This document shows, piece by piece, positions 38,496 through 48,281 of a stretch of DNA of 64,000 bases; within the stretch, counting starts at the first letter, position 1; each line of letters begins with the position of its first letter. The translations under genes and the position numbers were made by a program. Origin of the DNA: Streptomyces sp. ISL-100 (lineage in GTDB: Bacteria; Actinomycetota; Actinomycetes; Streptomycetales; Streptomycetaceae); the NCBI RefSeq assembly GCF_018614615.1, contig NZ_JAGGOK010000003.1:62001-126000 (forward strand), in the 5' to 3' direction. The notes under the pieces were generated by a model, which saw only the letters and a list, made by a program, of their open reading frames with translations, ran no database searches and was not told the DNA's origin.

Positions 38496-40529
38496 CTAGT
38501 CGCCGTCCCCGCCGTTGCGGCCGAAGCCGCCGCCGAAGAGGCCGCCGGCGTCGTTGCCGCCGTTGTTGCCCCCGTTGTCGCCTCCGCCGTCACCGCCGCC
38601 GCCGGCCACGGTGGTCAGGTTGACCGCGGTGCCCTTGGGGGCCTGCTGGCCGACAGCGGGCTGGGCGAGGACGACGATGGCCTCGTCGTCCTGCGGCTCG
38701 GTGATCGTGCCGACGGTCAGGCCGGCGTCCTCGATCGCCTTGCGGGCGTCCTTGACCTTCTGGCCGGTCACGGGCGGCACCGCGACCTGTTCCTGGGCGG
38801 CGGCCTTCGCGACGGTCAGGGTGATGGTGCCGCCCTTGTCGGTCTGGCTGTTGCCCACGGGGTCCTGCTTGATGACCGTGTTCGGGGGCTGGGCCGATTC
38901 CTCGTCGACGCGGGTGACCTGGAAGCCGAGGTCCGTGAGCTGCTTCTGGGCCGCTTCGAAGGTCTGGCCGACGACCGGCGGGACATCGGCCTTGGTGGAT
39001 TTGGCGATGGAGATGGTGACCGTCTCGCCCTTCTCCGCCTTTGTGCCGCCCTCCGGGTCCTGGTCGACGACCGTGCCGGGTTCCTTCTCCGACTCGACCT
39101 GCTTGGTGTCGACGTCGAAGCCCTTGTCTTCGAGGTTCTTGGTGGCCCGGTCCCTTGTCTGGTCCATGACGTCGGGGACTTCGATCTTCGGAGCGCCCGT
39201 GGAGACCACGACGGTGATGGTGTCGCCCACCTTGACCTCCTGGCCGCTGTCCGGGGACTGGCTGCAGATCTTGCCCTTCGGCTGCCCCTCGCACTCCTTG
39301 CGCTCTCCGACCTGGACCGTGAGGTCGGCGTTTGTGCCGAGACCCTTCGCCTTGGCGAGTGTCTCGCCGACCAGGAGCGGCACTGTGCGGGTGCCCTTGT
39401 CGCTTTCGCCGCCGAAGAGTGACTTGCCGATCAGGATCGCGCCGACGAGGACGAGGATGCCCGCGAGGACGAGCAAGATCGTCGAGGTGTTGCTCTTCTT
39501 CTGCTGCCTGCGGCGGTCCGGGCGGTCGTCGTAGCCGTAGCCGCCGTTGTCCGGGTTGACCGGCGGGAGCATCGACGTCGGGGCGCCGCCCGCGTCGGCC
39601 GGGCGCATTGCCGTGGTGGGCTGGTCGTCGCCGTGGCCGCCGTAGCCGCCGTAGCCGACCGCGCCGAGCGCGGAGGTGGCCGCGACGGGCTGGCCGTCGA
39701 GGCAGGCCTCGATGTCGGCGCGCATCTCGTCGGCGGACTGGTAGCGGTAGTCGGGGTCCTTGGTCAGCGCCTTCAGGACAATGGCGTCCATTTCGGGCGT
39801 GATCTCGGGGTCGAAGTTCGACGGGGGCTGCGGTTCTTCCCGTACGTGCTGGTAGGCGACCGCGACCGGGGAGTCCCCGATGAAGGGCGGCCGTACGGTC
39901 AGCAGCTCGTAGAGCAGGCAGCCGGTGGAGTAGAGGTCGGAGCGGGCGTCGACCTGCTCGCCCTTGGCCTGCTCCGGGGAGAGGTACTGGGCGGTGCCGA
40001 TGACCGCGGCGGTCTGCGTCATGGTCATGCCGGAGTCGCCCATGGCGCGGGCGATGCCGAAGTCCATGACCTTGACCTGGCCGGTGCGCGTCAGCATGAC
40101 GTTCGCCGGCTTGATGTCGCGGTGGACGATCTGGGCGCGGTGCGAGTACTCGAGCGCCTGGAGGATGCCTACGGTCATTTCCAGGGTGCGCTCGGGCAGC
40201 AGCTTGCGGCCCGAGTGCAGAAGCTCACGCAGGGTCGACCCGTCGACGTACTCCATCACGATGTACGGGATGGAGACGTTGTCGACGTAGTCCTCGCCGG
40301 TGTCGTAGACCGCGACGATCGCCGGGTGGTTCAGCGAGGCCGCGGACTGGGCCTCGCGGCGGAACCGGGCCTGGAAGGACGGGTCGCGGGCGAGATCCAC
40401 CCGCAGCGTCTTCACGGCGACGGTGCGGCCGAGCCGGGTGTCGTGCGCGATGTAGACCTCGGCCATGCCACCACGGCCGAGCACCGAGCCCAGCTCGTAC
40501 CGGCCGCCGAGGCGACGCGGCTCTTCCAT
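38496..40529 (-). CDS. pknB: PASTA-domain Ser/Thr protein kinase PknB
   Basis: A 677-residue transmembrane kinase. The kinase domain (about 11-275) has a Gly-rich loop at 17-26, Lys40, catalytic Asp138 (H-R-D-I-K-P-A-N) and D-F-G at 156-158. A Gly/Pro/Asp-rich juxtamembrane segment precedes the TM helix (about 343-363). Four extracellular PASTA repeats follow, each opening with a V-P-x-(L/V)-(V/M/T)-G/D-type start. A Gly/Asn-rich tail follows. It senses muropeptides or lipid II and phosphorylates growth and division proteins. It is last in the fha-pstP-rodA-pbpA-pknB order. Confidence 0.95.
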   Translation of the reverse strand: MEEPRRLGGRYELGSVLGRGGMAEVYIAHDTRLGRTVAVKTLRVDLARDPSFQARFRREAQSAASLNHPAIVAVYDTGEDYVDNVSIPYIVMEYVDGSTLRELLHSGRKLLPERTLEMTVGILQALEYSHRAQIVHRDIKPANVMLTRTGQVKVMDFGIARAMGDSGMTMTQTAAVIGTAQYLSPEQAKGEQVDARSDLYSTGCLLYELLTVRPPFIGDSPVAVAYQHVREEPQPPSNFDPEITPEMDAIVLKALTKDPDYRYQSADEMRADIEACLDGQPVAATSALGAVGYGGYGGHGDDQPTTAMRPADAGGAPTSMLPPVNPDNGGYGYDDRPDRRRQQKKSNTSTILLVLAGILVLVGAILIGKSLFGGESDKGTRTVPLLVGETLAKAKGLGTNADLTVQVGERKECEGQPKGKICSQSPDSGQEVKVGDTITVVVSTGAPKIEVPDVMDQTRDRATKNLEDKGFDVDTKQVESEKEPGTVVDQDPEGGTKAEKGETVTISIAKSTKADVPPVVGQTFEAAQKQLTDLGFQVTRVDEESAQPPNTVIKQDPVGNSQTDKGGTITLTVAKAAAQEQVAVPPVTGQKVKDARKAIEDAGLTVGTITEPQDDEAIVVLAQPAVGQQAPKGTAVNLTTVAGGGGDGGGDNGGNNGGNDAGGLFGGGFGRNGGDGD

Positions 40530-40697
40530 AGCTAATCCAGCCCTCTCCGTCTGTCCCGACCGCACCTGTGTGTGGTCCGGCGGTGTGCTGTCCGCGCATA
40601 CGGTACCGGGCGGGCCGTATCCGATCCTCCCGTGACTGTCAGCTGATACCCGACCGGTATCGCGACGTGGGCGTACGCGGCCTTCGGGTGACCGGCG

Positions 40698-42158
40698 TCA
40701 CTTCTCCCTGTCGAGCACAGCCTGCATCACGTCCTTCGCGATGGGAGCCGCGAGGCCGCCGCCGGAGATGTCCTCACGGTTCGCGTTGTCGTCCTCGACG
40801 ACGACGGCGACCGCGACGGGTGAGCCCTTGTCGGTCTTGGCGTACGAGATGAACCAGGCGTACGGCTTCTCACTGTTGTCGACGCCGTGCTGAGCGGTGC
40901 CGGTCTTGCCGCCGACGGTGGCGCCCTGGATCTGGGCCCTGGTGCCGGTGCCCTCCTTGACGACCGTCTCCATCATTTCCTGGAGCTTCTGAGCGTTCTC
41001 GGGAGAGAGCGGCTGGCTCATCTCCTCGGGGCTCGTCTTCTCCAGGAGGTCCAGGTTGGGGTCGGTGAGCCGGTCGATCATGTACGGCTTCATCAGCCGG
41101 CCGTCATTGGCGATGGCGGCGGTCACCATGGCCATCTGCAGGGGGGTGGCGGCGGTGTTGAACTGGCCGATGGAGGACAGTGCGGTCCCGGCCTTGTCCA
41201 TGTCCTTGGAGAACACGCTCGCGTTGGCGCGCACCGGGACGAACTGTTCCTCGTTGAAGCCGAACTTCTCCGCGGTCTCCAGCATCTTTTCGTTGCCGAG
41301 GTCGGCGCCGATCTTGCCGAAGACGGTGTTGCAGGACCACTGGAGGGCGACGCGCAGAGTGGCGTTCTCGCAGGGGTGGTTGCCGTCGTTCACCAGGTTC
41401 TTGGTGGACAGCGGCAGCCTCCACGGCAGCGGCGACTTGGTCTTCTCGTCGATGTTGTCGTACAGGCCGTGTTCCAGGGCCGCTGCGGCCGTGACCGCCT
41501 TGAACGTGGAGCCCGGCGGGTAGGTCTGGCGCAGCGCGCGGTTGAGCGAGGGGTCGTCGGGGTTGAGCTTCTTGTCGATCTTCTCCCACGCCTTGCCGTC
41601 GCCCATGCCGGCGATGGTCGACGGGTCGTACGACGGCGCGCTGGCCAGCGCGAGGATCTTGCCGGTGCGCGGGTCGAGAGCGGCGACGGCGCCCTTCTTG
41701 CCCTTGAGGCCGTTGTACGCGGCGCGCTGGGCGTCACCGTTGAGGGTGGTGAGGACGTTGCCGCCCTGCCTCTTGTCGCCGGTGAACATGGAGAGCGTCC
41801 GGTCGAAGAACAGCCGGTCGTCGGTGCCGGTGAGGACGTCGTCCTCGATGCTCTCGAGCTGGGTGGCGCCGTAGACCTGGGAGGCGAAGCCGGTGACGGG
41901 GGCCCACATGGCGCCGTCCTTGTAGGTCCGCTTGTACTTGAGGTCGCCGTTCTTGGCCTCGACGGACCCGGTGATCGCCTTGCCGTCCACGACGATGTCG
42001 CCGCGCTTGTGGGCGTAGCGGTCGATCAGGACGCGGCGGTTCTTGGTGTCCTTGGTGAGCTCGTCGGCCTTGACGTACTGGATCCAGTTGACGCGTACGA
42101 GCAGGGCGAGGACGAGCAGGCCGCAGAAGATCGCGACCCGGCGCAGGGGCTTGTTCAC
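40698..42158 (-). CDS. pbpA: Class B penicillin-binding protein PbpA
   Basis: A 486-residue transpeptidase with one N-terminal TM helix (about 8-26). Active-site motifs are intact: S217-T-F-K220, S275-C-N277 and K418-T-G420. It cross-links peptidoglycan together with the neighbouring SEDS protein. The ATG overlaps the rodA stop by four bases, so the pair is made together. The length is typical for actinobacterial PbpA. Confidence 0.95.
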   Translation of the reverse strand: MNKPLRRVAIFCGLLVLALLVRVNWIQYVKADELTKDTKNRRVLIDRYAHKRGDIVVDGKAITGSVEAKNGDLKYKRTYKDGAMWAPVTGFASQVYGATQLESIEDDVLTGTDDRLFFDRTLSMFTGDKRQGGNVLTTLNGDAQRAAYNGLKGKKGAVAALDPRTGKILALASAPSYDPSTIAGMGDGKAWEKIDKKLNPDDPSLNRALRQTYPPGSTFKAVTAAAALEHGLYDNIDEKTKSPLPWRLPLSTKNLVNDGNHPCENATLRVALQWSCNTVFGKIGADLGNEKMLETAEKFGFNEEQFVPVRANASVFSKDMDKAGTALSSIGQFNTAATPLQMAMVTAAIANDGRLMKPYMIDRLTDPNLDLLEKTSPEEMSQPLSPENAQKLQEMMETVVKEGTGTRAQIQGATVGGKTGTAQHGVDNSEKPYAWFISYAKTDKGSPVAVAVVVEDDNANREDISGGGLAAPIAKDVMQAVLDREK

Positions 42159-43570
42159 GGGCGGACCACCTGGGTCATCTCGGCGTCGGAGGTAGGTGCG
42201 GGGGCGGGTGCGGGCCTGCGTGCGGTGTCACTGATGCGCAGCAGGATGGCGATGAGCGCCCAGTTCGCGATGACGGAGGAACCGCCCTGTGCGAGGAACG
42301 GCATGGTCATGCCGGTCAGCGGGATGACGCCGGTGACGCCGCCGGCGACGACGAAGACCTGGAGGGCGAAGGCGCCGGAGAGGCCGATGGCGAGGAGCTT
42401 GCCGAAGGGGTCGCGGGCGGCGAGGGCGGTGCGTACGCCGCGCTCGATGAGCAGGCCGTACAGCAGGATGATCGCCATGAGGCCGGTGAGGCCCATTTCC
42501 TCGCCGACGGTGGCGAGGATGTAGTCGCTCTTGGGGGCGATGCCGCCGATGAGCTTGGAGTAGCCCTGGCCGAGTCCGGAGCCGAAGAGGCCGCCGGAGC
42601 CGAAGGCGTATACGGACTGGGCGGTCTCGGTGACGAGGCCGCACTCGCCGGCGGCGTTGCAGACCGTCGCGAGGGGGTTGAGCCAGTTGTCGACGCGGGT
42701 CTGTACGTGGCTGGCGAAGGAGGCGACGCCGACGGCGCCGGCGGCGCTGAGGGTGAGGCCGAAGACGACCCAGCTGGTGCGTTCGGTGGCGACGTACAGC
42801 ATGATCACGAAGAGGCCGAAGAAGAGCAGCGAGGTGCCCAGGTCGGTTTCGAAGATCAGGATCATCAGGCTGAGGGCCCAGATGGCGAGGATCGGTCCGA
42901 GGTCGCGGCCGCGGGGCAGGTACATGCCCATGAAGCGGCGGCTGGCGAGGGCGAGTGCGTCGCGTTTCACCATGAGGTAGCCGGCGAAGAAGATCGCGAT
43001 GATGATTTTCGCGAATTCGCCTGGCTGGAGTGATCCGAGGCCGGGGATGGTGATCCAGATCTTCGCGCCGTTCACGCCGGGGAAGAACATCGGCAGGATC
43101 AGCAGCACGAGGGCCACGACCATCGAGATGTACGTGTAGCGCTGGAGTACGCGGTGGTCCTTGAGGAACAGCAGGACGCACAGGAACAGCGCGACGCCGA
43201 CCGCCGACCACATCATCTGCTTGGGCGCCATCGCGCCGCCCAGCGCCGGCGTGGTGATGGACGGCTCCAGGTCGAGCCGCCAGATCAGGACCAGCCCGAG
43301 CCCGTTGAGGAGGGTGGCCAGTGGCAGCATCAGCGGGTCGGCGTACGGCGCGAATTTGCGCACCATCAGGTGCGCGACGCCCGCGAGGAGGCTGAGCCCG
43401 ATGCCGTAGCCGAGCATGCCCGCGGGCAGGCTGCCGTCCTTGGCGAGGCCGACGTTGGCGTACGCGAAGACCGGGATGATGACGGCGAACGCGAGCATGG
43501 CGAGCTCGGTGTTGCGCCGGCTCGGCGCTTCGATCGCGCCGATGGTGGTCGTGTTGGTGACAACGCTCAT
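42155..43570 (-). CDS. rodA: SEDS-family glycan polymerase (FtsW/RodA)
   Basis: A 471-residue protein with about ten to twelve TM helices. Conserved SEDS features include an L-x-E-x-D-L-G-T-S region, here in F-E-T-D-L-G-T-S, and A-x-G-G-L-x-G-x-G-L near residue 335, followed by P-K-S-D-Y-I. It polymerises glycan strands with PbpA. The ATG at 43570 is chosen because the family begins here; the reading frame runs far upstream inside the phosphatase gene but is not coding. FtsW and RodA cannot be separated by sequence alone; context with pbpA favours RodA. Confidence 0.9.
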   Translation of the reverse strand: MSVVTNTTTIGAIEAPSRRNTELAMLAFAVIIPVFAYANVGLAKDGSLPAGMLGYGIGLSLLAGVAHLMVRKFAPYADPLMLPLATLLNGLGLVLIWRLDLEPSITTPALGGAMAPKQMMWSAVGVALFLCVLLFLKDHRVLQRYTYISMVVALVLLILPMFFPGVNGAKIWITIPGLGSLQPGEFAKIIIAIFFAGYLMVKRDALALASRRFMGMYLPRGRDLGPILAIWALSLMILIFETDLGTSLLFFGLFVIMLYVATERTSWVVFGLTLSAAGAVGVASFASHVQTRVDNWLNPLATVCNAAGECGLVTETAQSVYAFGSGGLFGSGLGQGYSKLIGGIAPKSDYILATVGEEMGLTGLMAIILLYGLLIERGVRTALAARDPFGKLLAIGLSGAFALQVFVVAGGVTGVIPLTGMTMPFLAQGGSSVIANWALIAILLRISDTARRPAPAPAPTSDAEMTQVVRP

Positions 43571-43592
43571 GGTGGTAAGGCCCCCTACGGCT

Positions 43593-45110
43593 TTACGGCT
43601 TACCGCACTGCGAGACGAGCTTCTGCTCTTCCTCGGAGAGGCTGGGGCCAGGAGTGGGTGAAGCTGTAGCCGTCGGCAGTTTCTGGGTCTTGGCGGTCTG
43701 GGTCGTGGCGCCGGAGCCGGTCGTGCCGCCCGCCTCGCCCTCGCCCGTACTCGCTGCTTTCTCGCGGTTTTCGCGCTCTGCCTTGCGGCGCTCCTCGTCC
43801 TTCTTGCACGCGGAGGCTTGGGTGCCGAGTTCGGCGACCTTCTCGCGTGCGTCGGCGAGGCTGCCCTCGGTGATGGTCGCCTCGACCTGCTTGCGCTGGT
43901 AGGGCGGGAGGTACTTGAGTTCGATCTCGGGGTGGTCCTTCTCGATTTCCGAGAGGGAGACCCAGGCGAGGTCCTGGCTGATGCCCCGGTAGAGCGCGAC
44001 GTGCTCGTCGTTGGCGCCGACGTAGTACTGGGTCTGGGTCCAGCGGTAGCCGCCGTACAGACCGCCGCCCACGACGGCGAGGGCGAGCACCAGGTAGAGC
44101 GATCTTTTGAGCCACCTGCGGCCGGCGCGCGGCTTGACGAAGTCCTCGTCGCTGTACGCACCGAAGGCGCCGTCGGGGGCCGCTCCGTAACCGCCGTTGT
44201 CACCGCTGCCGGGAGGACCGAAAGCCCCTCCCGGTGCAGACTGCGGGGGAACGGGCCGGCCGAGGCCGGCCGCGCGGCCCGCGGGGGTCTGCATCGCGCC
44301 GCCGTCGTTGGCCTGGAGCTGGTTCTCGGCGACCGCGCCGACGACGACCGGGGTGTCGTTGAGCTGCCCGGCCAGGGTGTCGTTGCCGTCGACGTCGAGG
44401 ACGTCCGCGACGATGCAGGTGATGTTGTCGGGTCCGCCGCCGCGCAGGGCGAGCTGGATGAGCTCCTGCACGGTCTCCTGCGGGCCGTGGTAGCTGGCGA
44501 GCGTCTCTTCCATCGTCTGGTGGGAGACGACGCCGGACAGGCCGTCGGAGCAGATCAGGTAGCGGTCGCCGGCCCGGACCTCACGGATGGAGAGGTCGGG
44601 TTCGACGTGGTCGCCGCTGCCCAGCGCGCGCATCAGCAGGGAGCGCTGCGGGTGGGTGGTGGCTTCTTCCTCGGTGATGCGGCCCTCGTCGACGAGGCGC
44701 TGCACCCAGGTGTGGTCCTGCGTGATCTGCGTGAGTACGCCGTCACGGAGCAGGTACGCCCGTGAGTCGCCGACGTGCACGAGACCGAGGCGTTGACCGG
44801 TCCACAGGAGGGCGGTGAGCGTGGTGCCCATGCCCTCCAGCTGGGGGTCTTCCTCGACCATCATGCGCAGCTGGTCGTTGGCACGCTGCACGGCAGTGCC
44901 GAGCGAGGTGAGGATGTCCGAGCCGGGTACGTCGTCGTCGAGCGTGACCAGGGTCGAAATGACCTCGGAGCTCGCCACTTCGCCCGCGGCCTGTCCCCCC
45001 ATGCCGTCGGCGATGGCGAGAAGGCGTGGGCCGGCGTAACCGGAGTCCTCGTTGCCTTCCCGGATCATGCCTTTGTGCGATCCGGCGGCGAAGCGCAGTG
45101 ACAGACTCAT
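43593..45110 (-). CDS. pstP: PP2C-type Ser/Thr phosphatase
   Basis: A 505-residue transmembrane phosphatase. The PP2C domain (about 5-240) shows the metal-binding motifs: R-E-G-N-E-D near 20, A-D-G-M-G-G near 36, G-D-S-R and G-G-P-D-N-I near 225. A linker, one TM helix (about 305-325) and an extracellular region with a coiled, Glu/Lys-rich part and Thr/Pro-rich end follow. It reverses PknB phosphorylation. The ATG at 45110 is chosen because of GAGG 5 bases upstream; ATG 45140 is an alternative. Confidence 0.92.
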   Translation of the reverse strand: MSLSLRFAAGSHKGMIREGNEDSGYAGPRLLAIADGMGGQAAGEVASSEVISTLVTLDDDVPGSDILTSLGTAVQRANDQLRMMVEEDPQLEGMGTTLTALLWTGQRLGLVHVGDSRAYLLRDGVLTQITQDHTWVQRLVDEGRITEEEATTHPQRSLLMRALGSGDHVEPDLSIREVRAGDRYLICSDGLSGVVSHQTMEETLASYHGPQETVQELIQLALRGGGPDNITCIVADVLDVDGNDTLAGQLNDTPVVVGAVAENQLQANDGGAMQTPAGRAAGLGRPVPPQSAPGGAFGPPGSGDNGGYGAAPDGAFGAYSDEDFVKPRAGRRWLKRSLYLVLALAVVGGGLYGGYRWTQTQYYVGANDEHVALYRGISQDLAWVSLSEIEKDHPEIELKYLPPYQRKQVEATITEGSLADAREKVAELGTQASACKKDEERRKAERENREKAASTGEGEAGGTTGSGATTQTAKTQKLPTATASPTPGPSLSEEEQKLVSQCGKP

Positions 45111-45238
45111 GCGCACCTCGCCCGTCGGCTCCGGGTACATCCGCACGGTGCCCACCCTCCGGTCGGGAGCCATCGGGGATCCGCTGTCGGGACCGCCGCG
45201 GCTCGCTCGCTCCGCTCGCGCTCAATCATGACGTGGCA

Positions 45239-45748
45239 CTACTTCCGCAGCTCGATGACGGTCTTGCCGATGCGGATCGGCGCGCCCAGCGGAATGGGGG
45301 TCGGGGTGGTGAGTCGGGTCCGGTCGAGATACGTGCCGTTGGTGGACCCGAGATCCTCGACGATCCACTGGCCGTCACGGTCCGGGTAGATCCTGGCATG
45401 ACGGCTGGACGCGTAGTCGTCGTCCAGCACGATCGTCGAATCGTGCGCCCGCCCCAGCGTGACGGTCTGCCCCTGGAGGGCCACCGTCGTGCCGGTGAGT
45501 GTGCCTTCGGACACCACCAGCTTTGTGGGGGCGCCGCGGCGCTGGCGCTGCTGCGGCGGTGCCGCAGCCTGTTGCTGGCGTCCGGCCTGCTGCGGTCTGG
45601 CGTCGGCGGACGCGGTGCGGCGTGAGCCGCGCTGCGTTACCCGCGTACCGAACAGATCGCTGCGGATGACCTGGACGGCCACAATCACAAACAGCCACAG
45701 AACGGCCAGGAAACCTAGCCGCATGACCGTCAGGGTCAGCTCTGACAT
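45239..45748 (-). CDS. fhaB: FHA-domain protein FhaB (FipA)
   Basis: A 169-residue protein with an N-terminal TM helix (about 8-27), a Gln/Arg/Ala-rich linker and a C-terminal FHA domain (about 80-165). The FHA domain shows G-R-A-H-D-S-T, S-S-R-H-A-R and S-T-N-G-T, the residues that bind phosphothreonine. It docks phosphorylated partners of PknB at the membrane and links them to the division machinery. It is 10 bases after fhaA in the same operon. Confidence 0.92.
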   Translation of the reverse strand: MSELTLTVMRLGFLAVLWLFVIVAVQVIRSDLFGTRVTQRGSRRTASADARPQQAGRQQQAAAPPQQRQRRGAPTKLVVSEGTLTGTTVALQGQTVTLGRAHDSTIVLDDDYASSRHARIYPDRDGQWIVEDLGSTNGTYLDRTRLTTPTPIPLGAPIRIGKTVIELRK

Positions 45749-45758
45749 TGCCCCCGCT

Positions 45759-46634
45759 TCACCCTTCGGCTTGCCGATAAACGATGGTCGTGCTGCCCAC
45801 GACGATCCGCGAGCCGTCGCGGAGCGTAGCGCGGGTGGTGTGCTGTCCGTCTACCACGATCCCGTTGGTAGACCCGAGATCCTGGATCGTCGGGGGCGTT
45901 CCGGTCCGGATCTCACAGTGCCGGCGCGATACGCCGGGGTCGTCGATCCGCACGTCTGCTTCGGTGCTGCGGCCCAGCACCAGCGTCGGGCGGGACATCT
46001 GATGGCGTGTGCCATTGATCTCGATCCAGCGCCGCGTCTGTGCGCCGGGCATGGGGCCGGCGCCCGCGGCGGCCGGTCTGCGGTCTGCGGACGCGGCTGC
46101 CGGTCCTGCGGGCCTCGCGCCGGGTGGCGGGACCGCGGGCATGGGGGGCGCTCCGGGGGCGGCCGACGGCGGGTAGCCGTAGCCGCCGCCGCGGGGTGCG
46201 GCGGGTGCGGGGGTGTGCCGGCCGGGGGCCGGGCTCTGTGGCGGGGCGGCCTGCGACGTACTCGAAGCGAGGGTGCGGCTGCGTACGCGGTAGAGACCGG
46301 TGTCGAGGTCTTCGGCCTTCTCCAGGTGGACCTTGATGGGGCCCATGAAGGTGTAGCGCTGCTGCTTGGCGTAGTCGCGGACCAGGCCGGAGAGCTCGTC
46401 GCCGAGCTGGCCGGAGTACGGGCTGAGGCGCTCGTAGTCCGGGGTGGAGAGCTCGACGATGAAGTCGTTGGGGACGACGGTCCGCTCGCGGTTCCAGATC
46501 GTGGCGTTGTTGTCGCACTCGCGTTGGAGGGCGCCGGCGATCTCGACGGGCTGGACCTCGGACTTGAAGACCTTGGCGAAGGTGCCGTTGACCAGACCTT
46601 CGAGTCGCTGCTCGAAACGCTTCAGGACTCCCAT
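45759..46634 (-). CDS. fhaA: FHA-domain protein FhaA with DUF3662
   Basis: A 291-residue protein. The N-terminal DUF3662 domain (about 1-120) starts M-G-V-L-K-R-F-E-Q-R-L-E, and a Pro/Ala/Gly-rich linker (about 125-200) follows. The C-terminal FHA domain has G-R-S-T-E-A-D, S-R-R-H-C and S-T-N-G. FhaA binds phosphorylated MviN and other partners to restrain peptidoglycan synthesis in mycobacteria. It is the first gene of the operon fhaA-fhaB-pstP-rodA-pbpA-pknB. Confidence 0.93.
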   Translation of the reverse strand: MGVLKRFEQRLEGLVNGTFAKVFKSEVQPVEIAGALQRECDNNATIWNRERTVVPNDFIVELSTPDYERLSPYSGQLGDELSGLVRDYAKQQRYTFMGPIKVHLEKAEDLDTGLYRVRSRTLASSTSQAAPPQSPAPGRHTPAPAAPRGGGYGYPPSAAPGAPPMPAVPPPGARPAGPAAASADRRPAAAGAGPMPGAQTRRWIEINGTRHQMSRPTLVLGRSTEADVRIDDPGVSRRHCEIRTGTPPTIQDLGSTNGIVVDGQHTTRATLRDGSRIVVGSTTIVYRQAEG

Positions 46635-47048
46635 GGGGCACCTCCTCCGTCGTTGTCGTCCTGGTACTGCTTACTGATCGTATCCACGCGTCGGGAAATC
46701 GGCTGGTTCCCCTTGTCTGCACAGTGGATGAGTGTCACCTCTCACAGGGATCGTAGAGGTGGCCTGCTGACAGTGTCCCGCACTCGGTGGGCACTCTGGA
46801 GGAGTGGGTCACGGGCGGCGGCGTTCCCTTGATCGTTCTCTTGCTCGTTCCCTTCGTCCTGCCCACGTCATTGCCCACGTCGCTCCCCGCCCCGTTGCCA
46901 CCTCGATGCCGCGTCGTTCCCCACCTGGTTCCCTTCCTCGGGTCCCCCCGAACAACGGGTGTGAATCCACCCTGGCCACCGTGCTAATCTTCTGCATGTC
47001 GTCAGGCGCTCGCACAAACCAGTGAGAGATTCGAACGGCACCACTCAT
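46635..47048. promoter_or_regulatory. Promoter region between fhaA and tRNA-Leu
   Basis: 414 bases without a gene. It holds the promoter of the minus-strand fhaA operon and that of the plus-strand tRNA gene. The stretch 46820-46930 has several short imperfect repeats of CGTTCCC. I cannot fix promoter boxes. Confidence 0.5.
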
Positions 47049-47131
47049 GCGCGAGTGGCGGAACGGCAGACGCGCTGGCTTCAGGTGCCAGTGTCCTTAG
47101 GGACGTGGGGGTTCAAATCCCCCCTCGCGCA
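47049..47131 (+). tRNA. tRNA-Leu (anticodon CAG)
   Basis: An 83-base cloverleaf: acceptor GCGCGAG paired with CTCGCGC, anticodon loop with CAG between CTGGC and GCCAG, the long variable arm typical of leucine tRNAs, and T-arm GGGGGTTCAAATCCCCC. The CCA end is not encoded. Confidence 0.97.
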
Positions 47132-47219
47132 CTTAGTTTGACCCATGATCCGGGCCTCATCGTTTACGCGATGGGGTCCGTTTCTGTTTTGGGTTCTGTT
47201 CGGGGTGGGGGATCTCGGG

Positions 47220-48281
47220 GTGAGCCGCAGGAAGGCCGCCGGTGTCGTGGCCGTGGTGTTCACGGTGCTCGCCGGTGCGCAGCAGGTGCTGCTGGTGGCG
47301 GGGTTCGGGGGATGGCTGCCGGGGTGGCAGCCGTGGCCGTATCTGCTCGTCGCGGCGCCCGCGTGGCTGATATCGCGGCCGCTGTGGGGGGAGCGAATAC
47401 CCCGGCCCTGGCGGCGGGCTGTGGAAGCGTTGCGGCGGGTGCCTTCCTGGGCGTACGCCGTGGGGGTGTTGGCGCTGGCCGCCGGGGTGTGGGCGGGGCT
47501 GCAGGATTTCGAGCCGTACCTCGGTCATGAGGAAGCGGTGTACGCGAACAAGGCGCGCTCCTGGGCGGACGGGACGCCGGACGCCGGCTGGGGCGTCTAC
47601 CGGCCGGTGGGGCTTCCGGCGCTGGGGGCGCTCGCTCTGTGGCTGTACGGCGATGGTGGTGCGGGTGGCGGTGCTGGTGGGAGTGTGGGCGGCGGTGTGG
47701 GGGCGCTGCGTGCGGTGGGGCTCGTGCTGGTGCTGGGGACGCTGACGGTGACGTACCTCGTGGCGGCCGCCTGGACTTCGCGGCGGCGTGCGGTGGTGGT
47801 CGTGCTGGTGCTGCTGAGCGGGCTGGGGTTCTTGCGCCGGGTGCCGGAGTACCTCAATGACATCGGGGCGACGGGGCTTGTGCTGGTCGTTGTCTTCCTG
47901 CTGGTGCGTGCGCAGGTCGTGGCCGGGGCCATGCCGGGGCCGACGCGGCTGGCCTCGTCGACGGTGCCGGTCGCGCGGGAGATCGGGGCGGCGGCGCAGG
48001 GGCGGCCGTGTCTGGTGGTGACGGGGTACGAGCCGGAGTTCGGCTGGTACTCCGGGTGCGACGCGGTGACGTACGCGCAGTACCGGGAGATGCGGCTCCG
48101 AGTGCCTGAGGGGACGCTGGTGAGCCTGGTCGTCTTCGAGCGGGGGCGGCTGCAGCCGGATGCGGCGGGGCTGGAGCGGCTGGCGCGGTTGGCGCGGGTG
48201 GACTCTGGGCGGGATTCCGACGTACGCACGATCGGGACGGACGGGCCCGTGGGGACGGCGATGGTCGTCACAATGCGGTAG
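47220..48281 (+). CDS. Glycosyltransferase-like (GT39-type) membrane protein, possibly internally deleted
   Basis: A 353-residue Trp- and Val-rich protein with about six TM helices. The first periplasmic loop (E-P-Y-L-G-H-E-E-A-V-Y-A near 100, then W-G-V-Y-R-P-V-G-L-P) resembles the catalytic loop of Dol-P-Man-type glycosyltransferases. Only about 120 residues remain after the TM block, ending with a domain containing Y-E-P-E-F-G-W-Y-S-G-C. Full relatives are, from memory, 500-600 residues long, so several TM helices seem missing between residues about 230 and 245. The GTG at 47220 is a guess; an ATG at 47145 directly after the tRNA is possible. Confidence 0.55.
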   Translation: MSRRKAAGVVAVVFTVLAGAQQVLLVAGFGGWLPGWQPWPYLLVAAPAWLISRPLWGERIPRPWRRAVEALRRVPSWAYAVGVLALAAGVWAGLQDFEPYLGHEEAVYANKARSWADGTPDAGWGVYRPVGLPALGALALWLYGDGGAGGGAGGSVGGGVGALRAVGLVLVLGTLTVTYLVAAAWTSRRRAVVVVLVLLSGLGFLRRVPEYLNDIGATGLVLVVVFLLVRAQVVAGAMPGPTRLASSTVPVAREIGAAAQGRPCLVVTGYEPEFGWYSGCDAVTYAQYREMRLRVPEGTLVSLVVFERGRLQPDAAGLERLARLARVDSGRDSDVRTIGTDGPVGTAMVVTMR

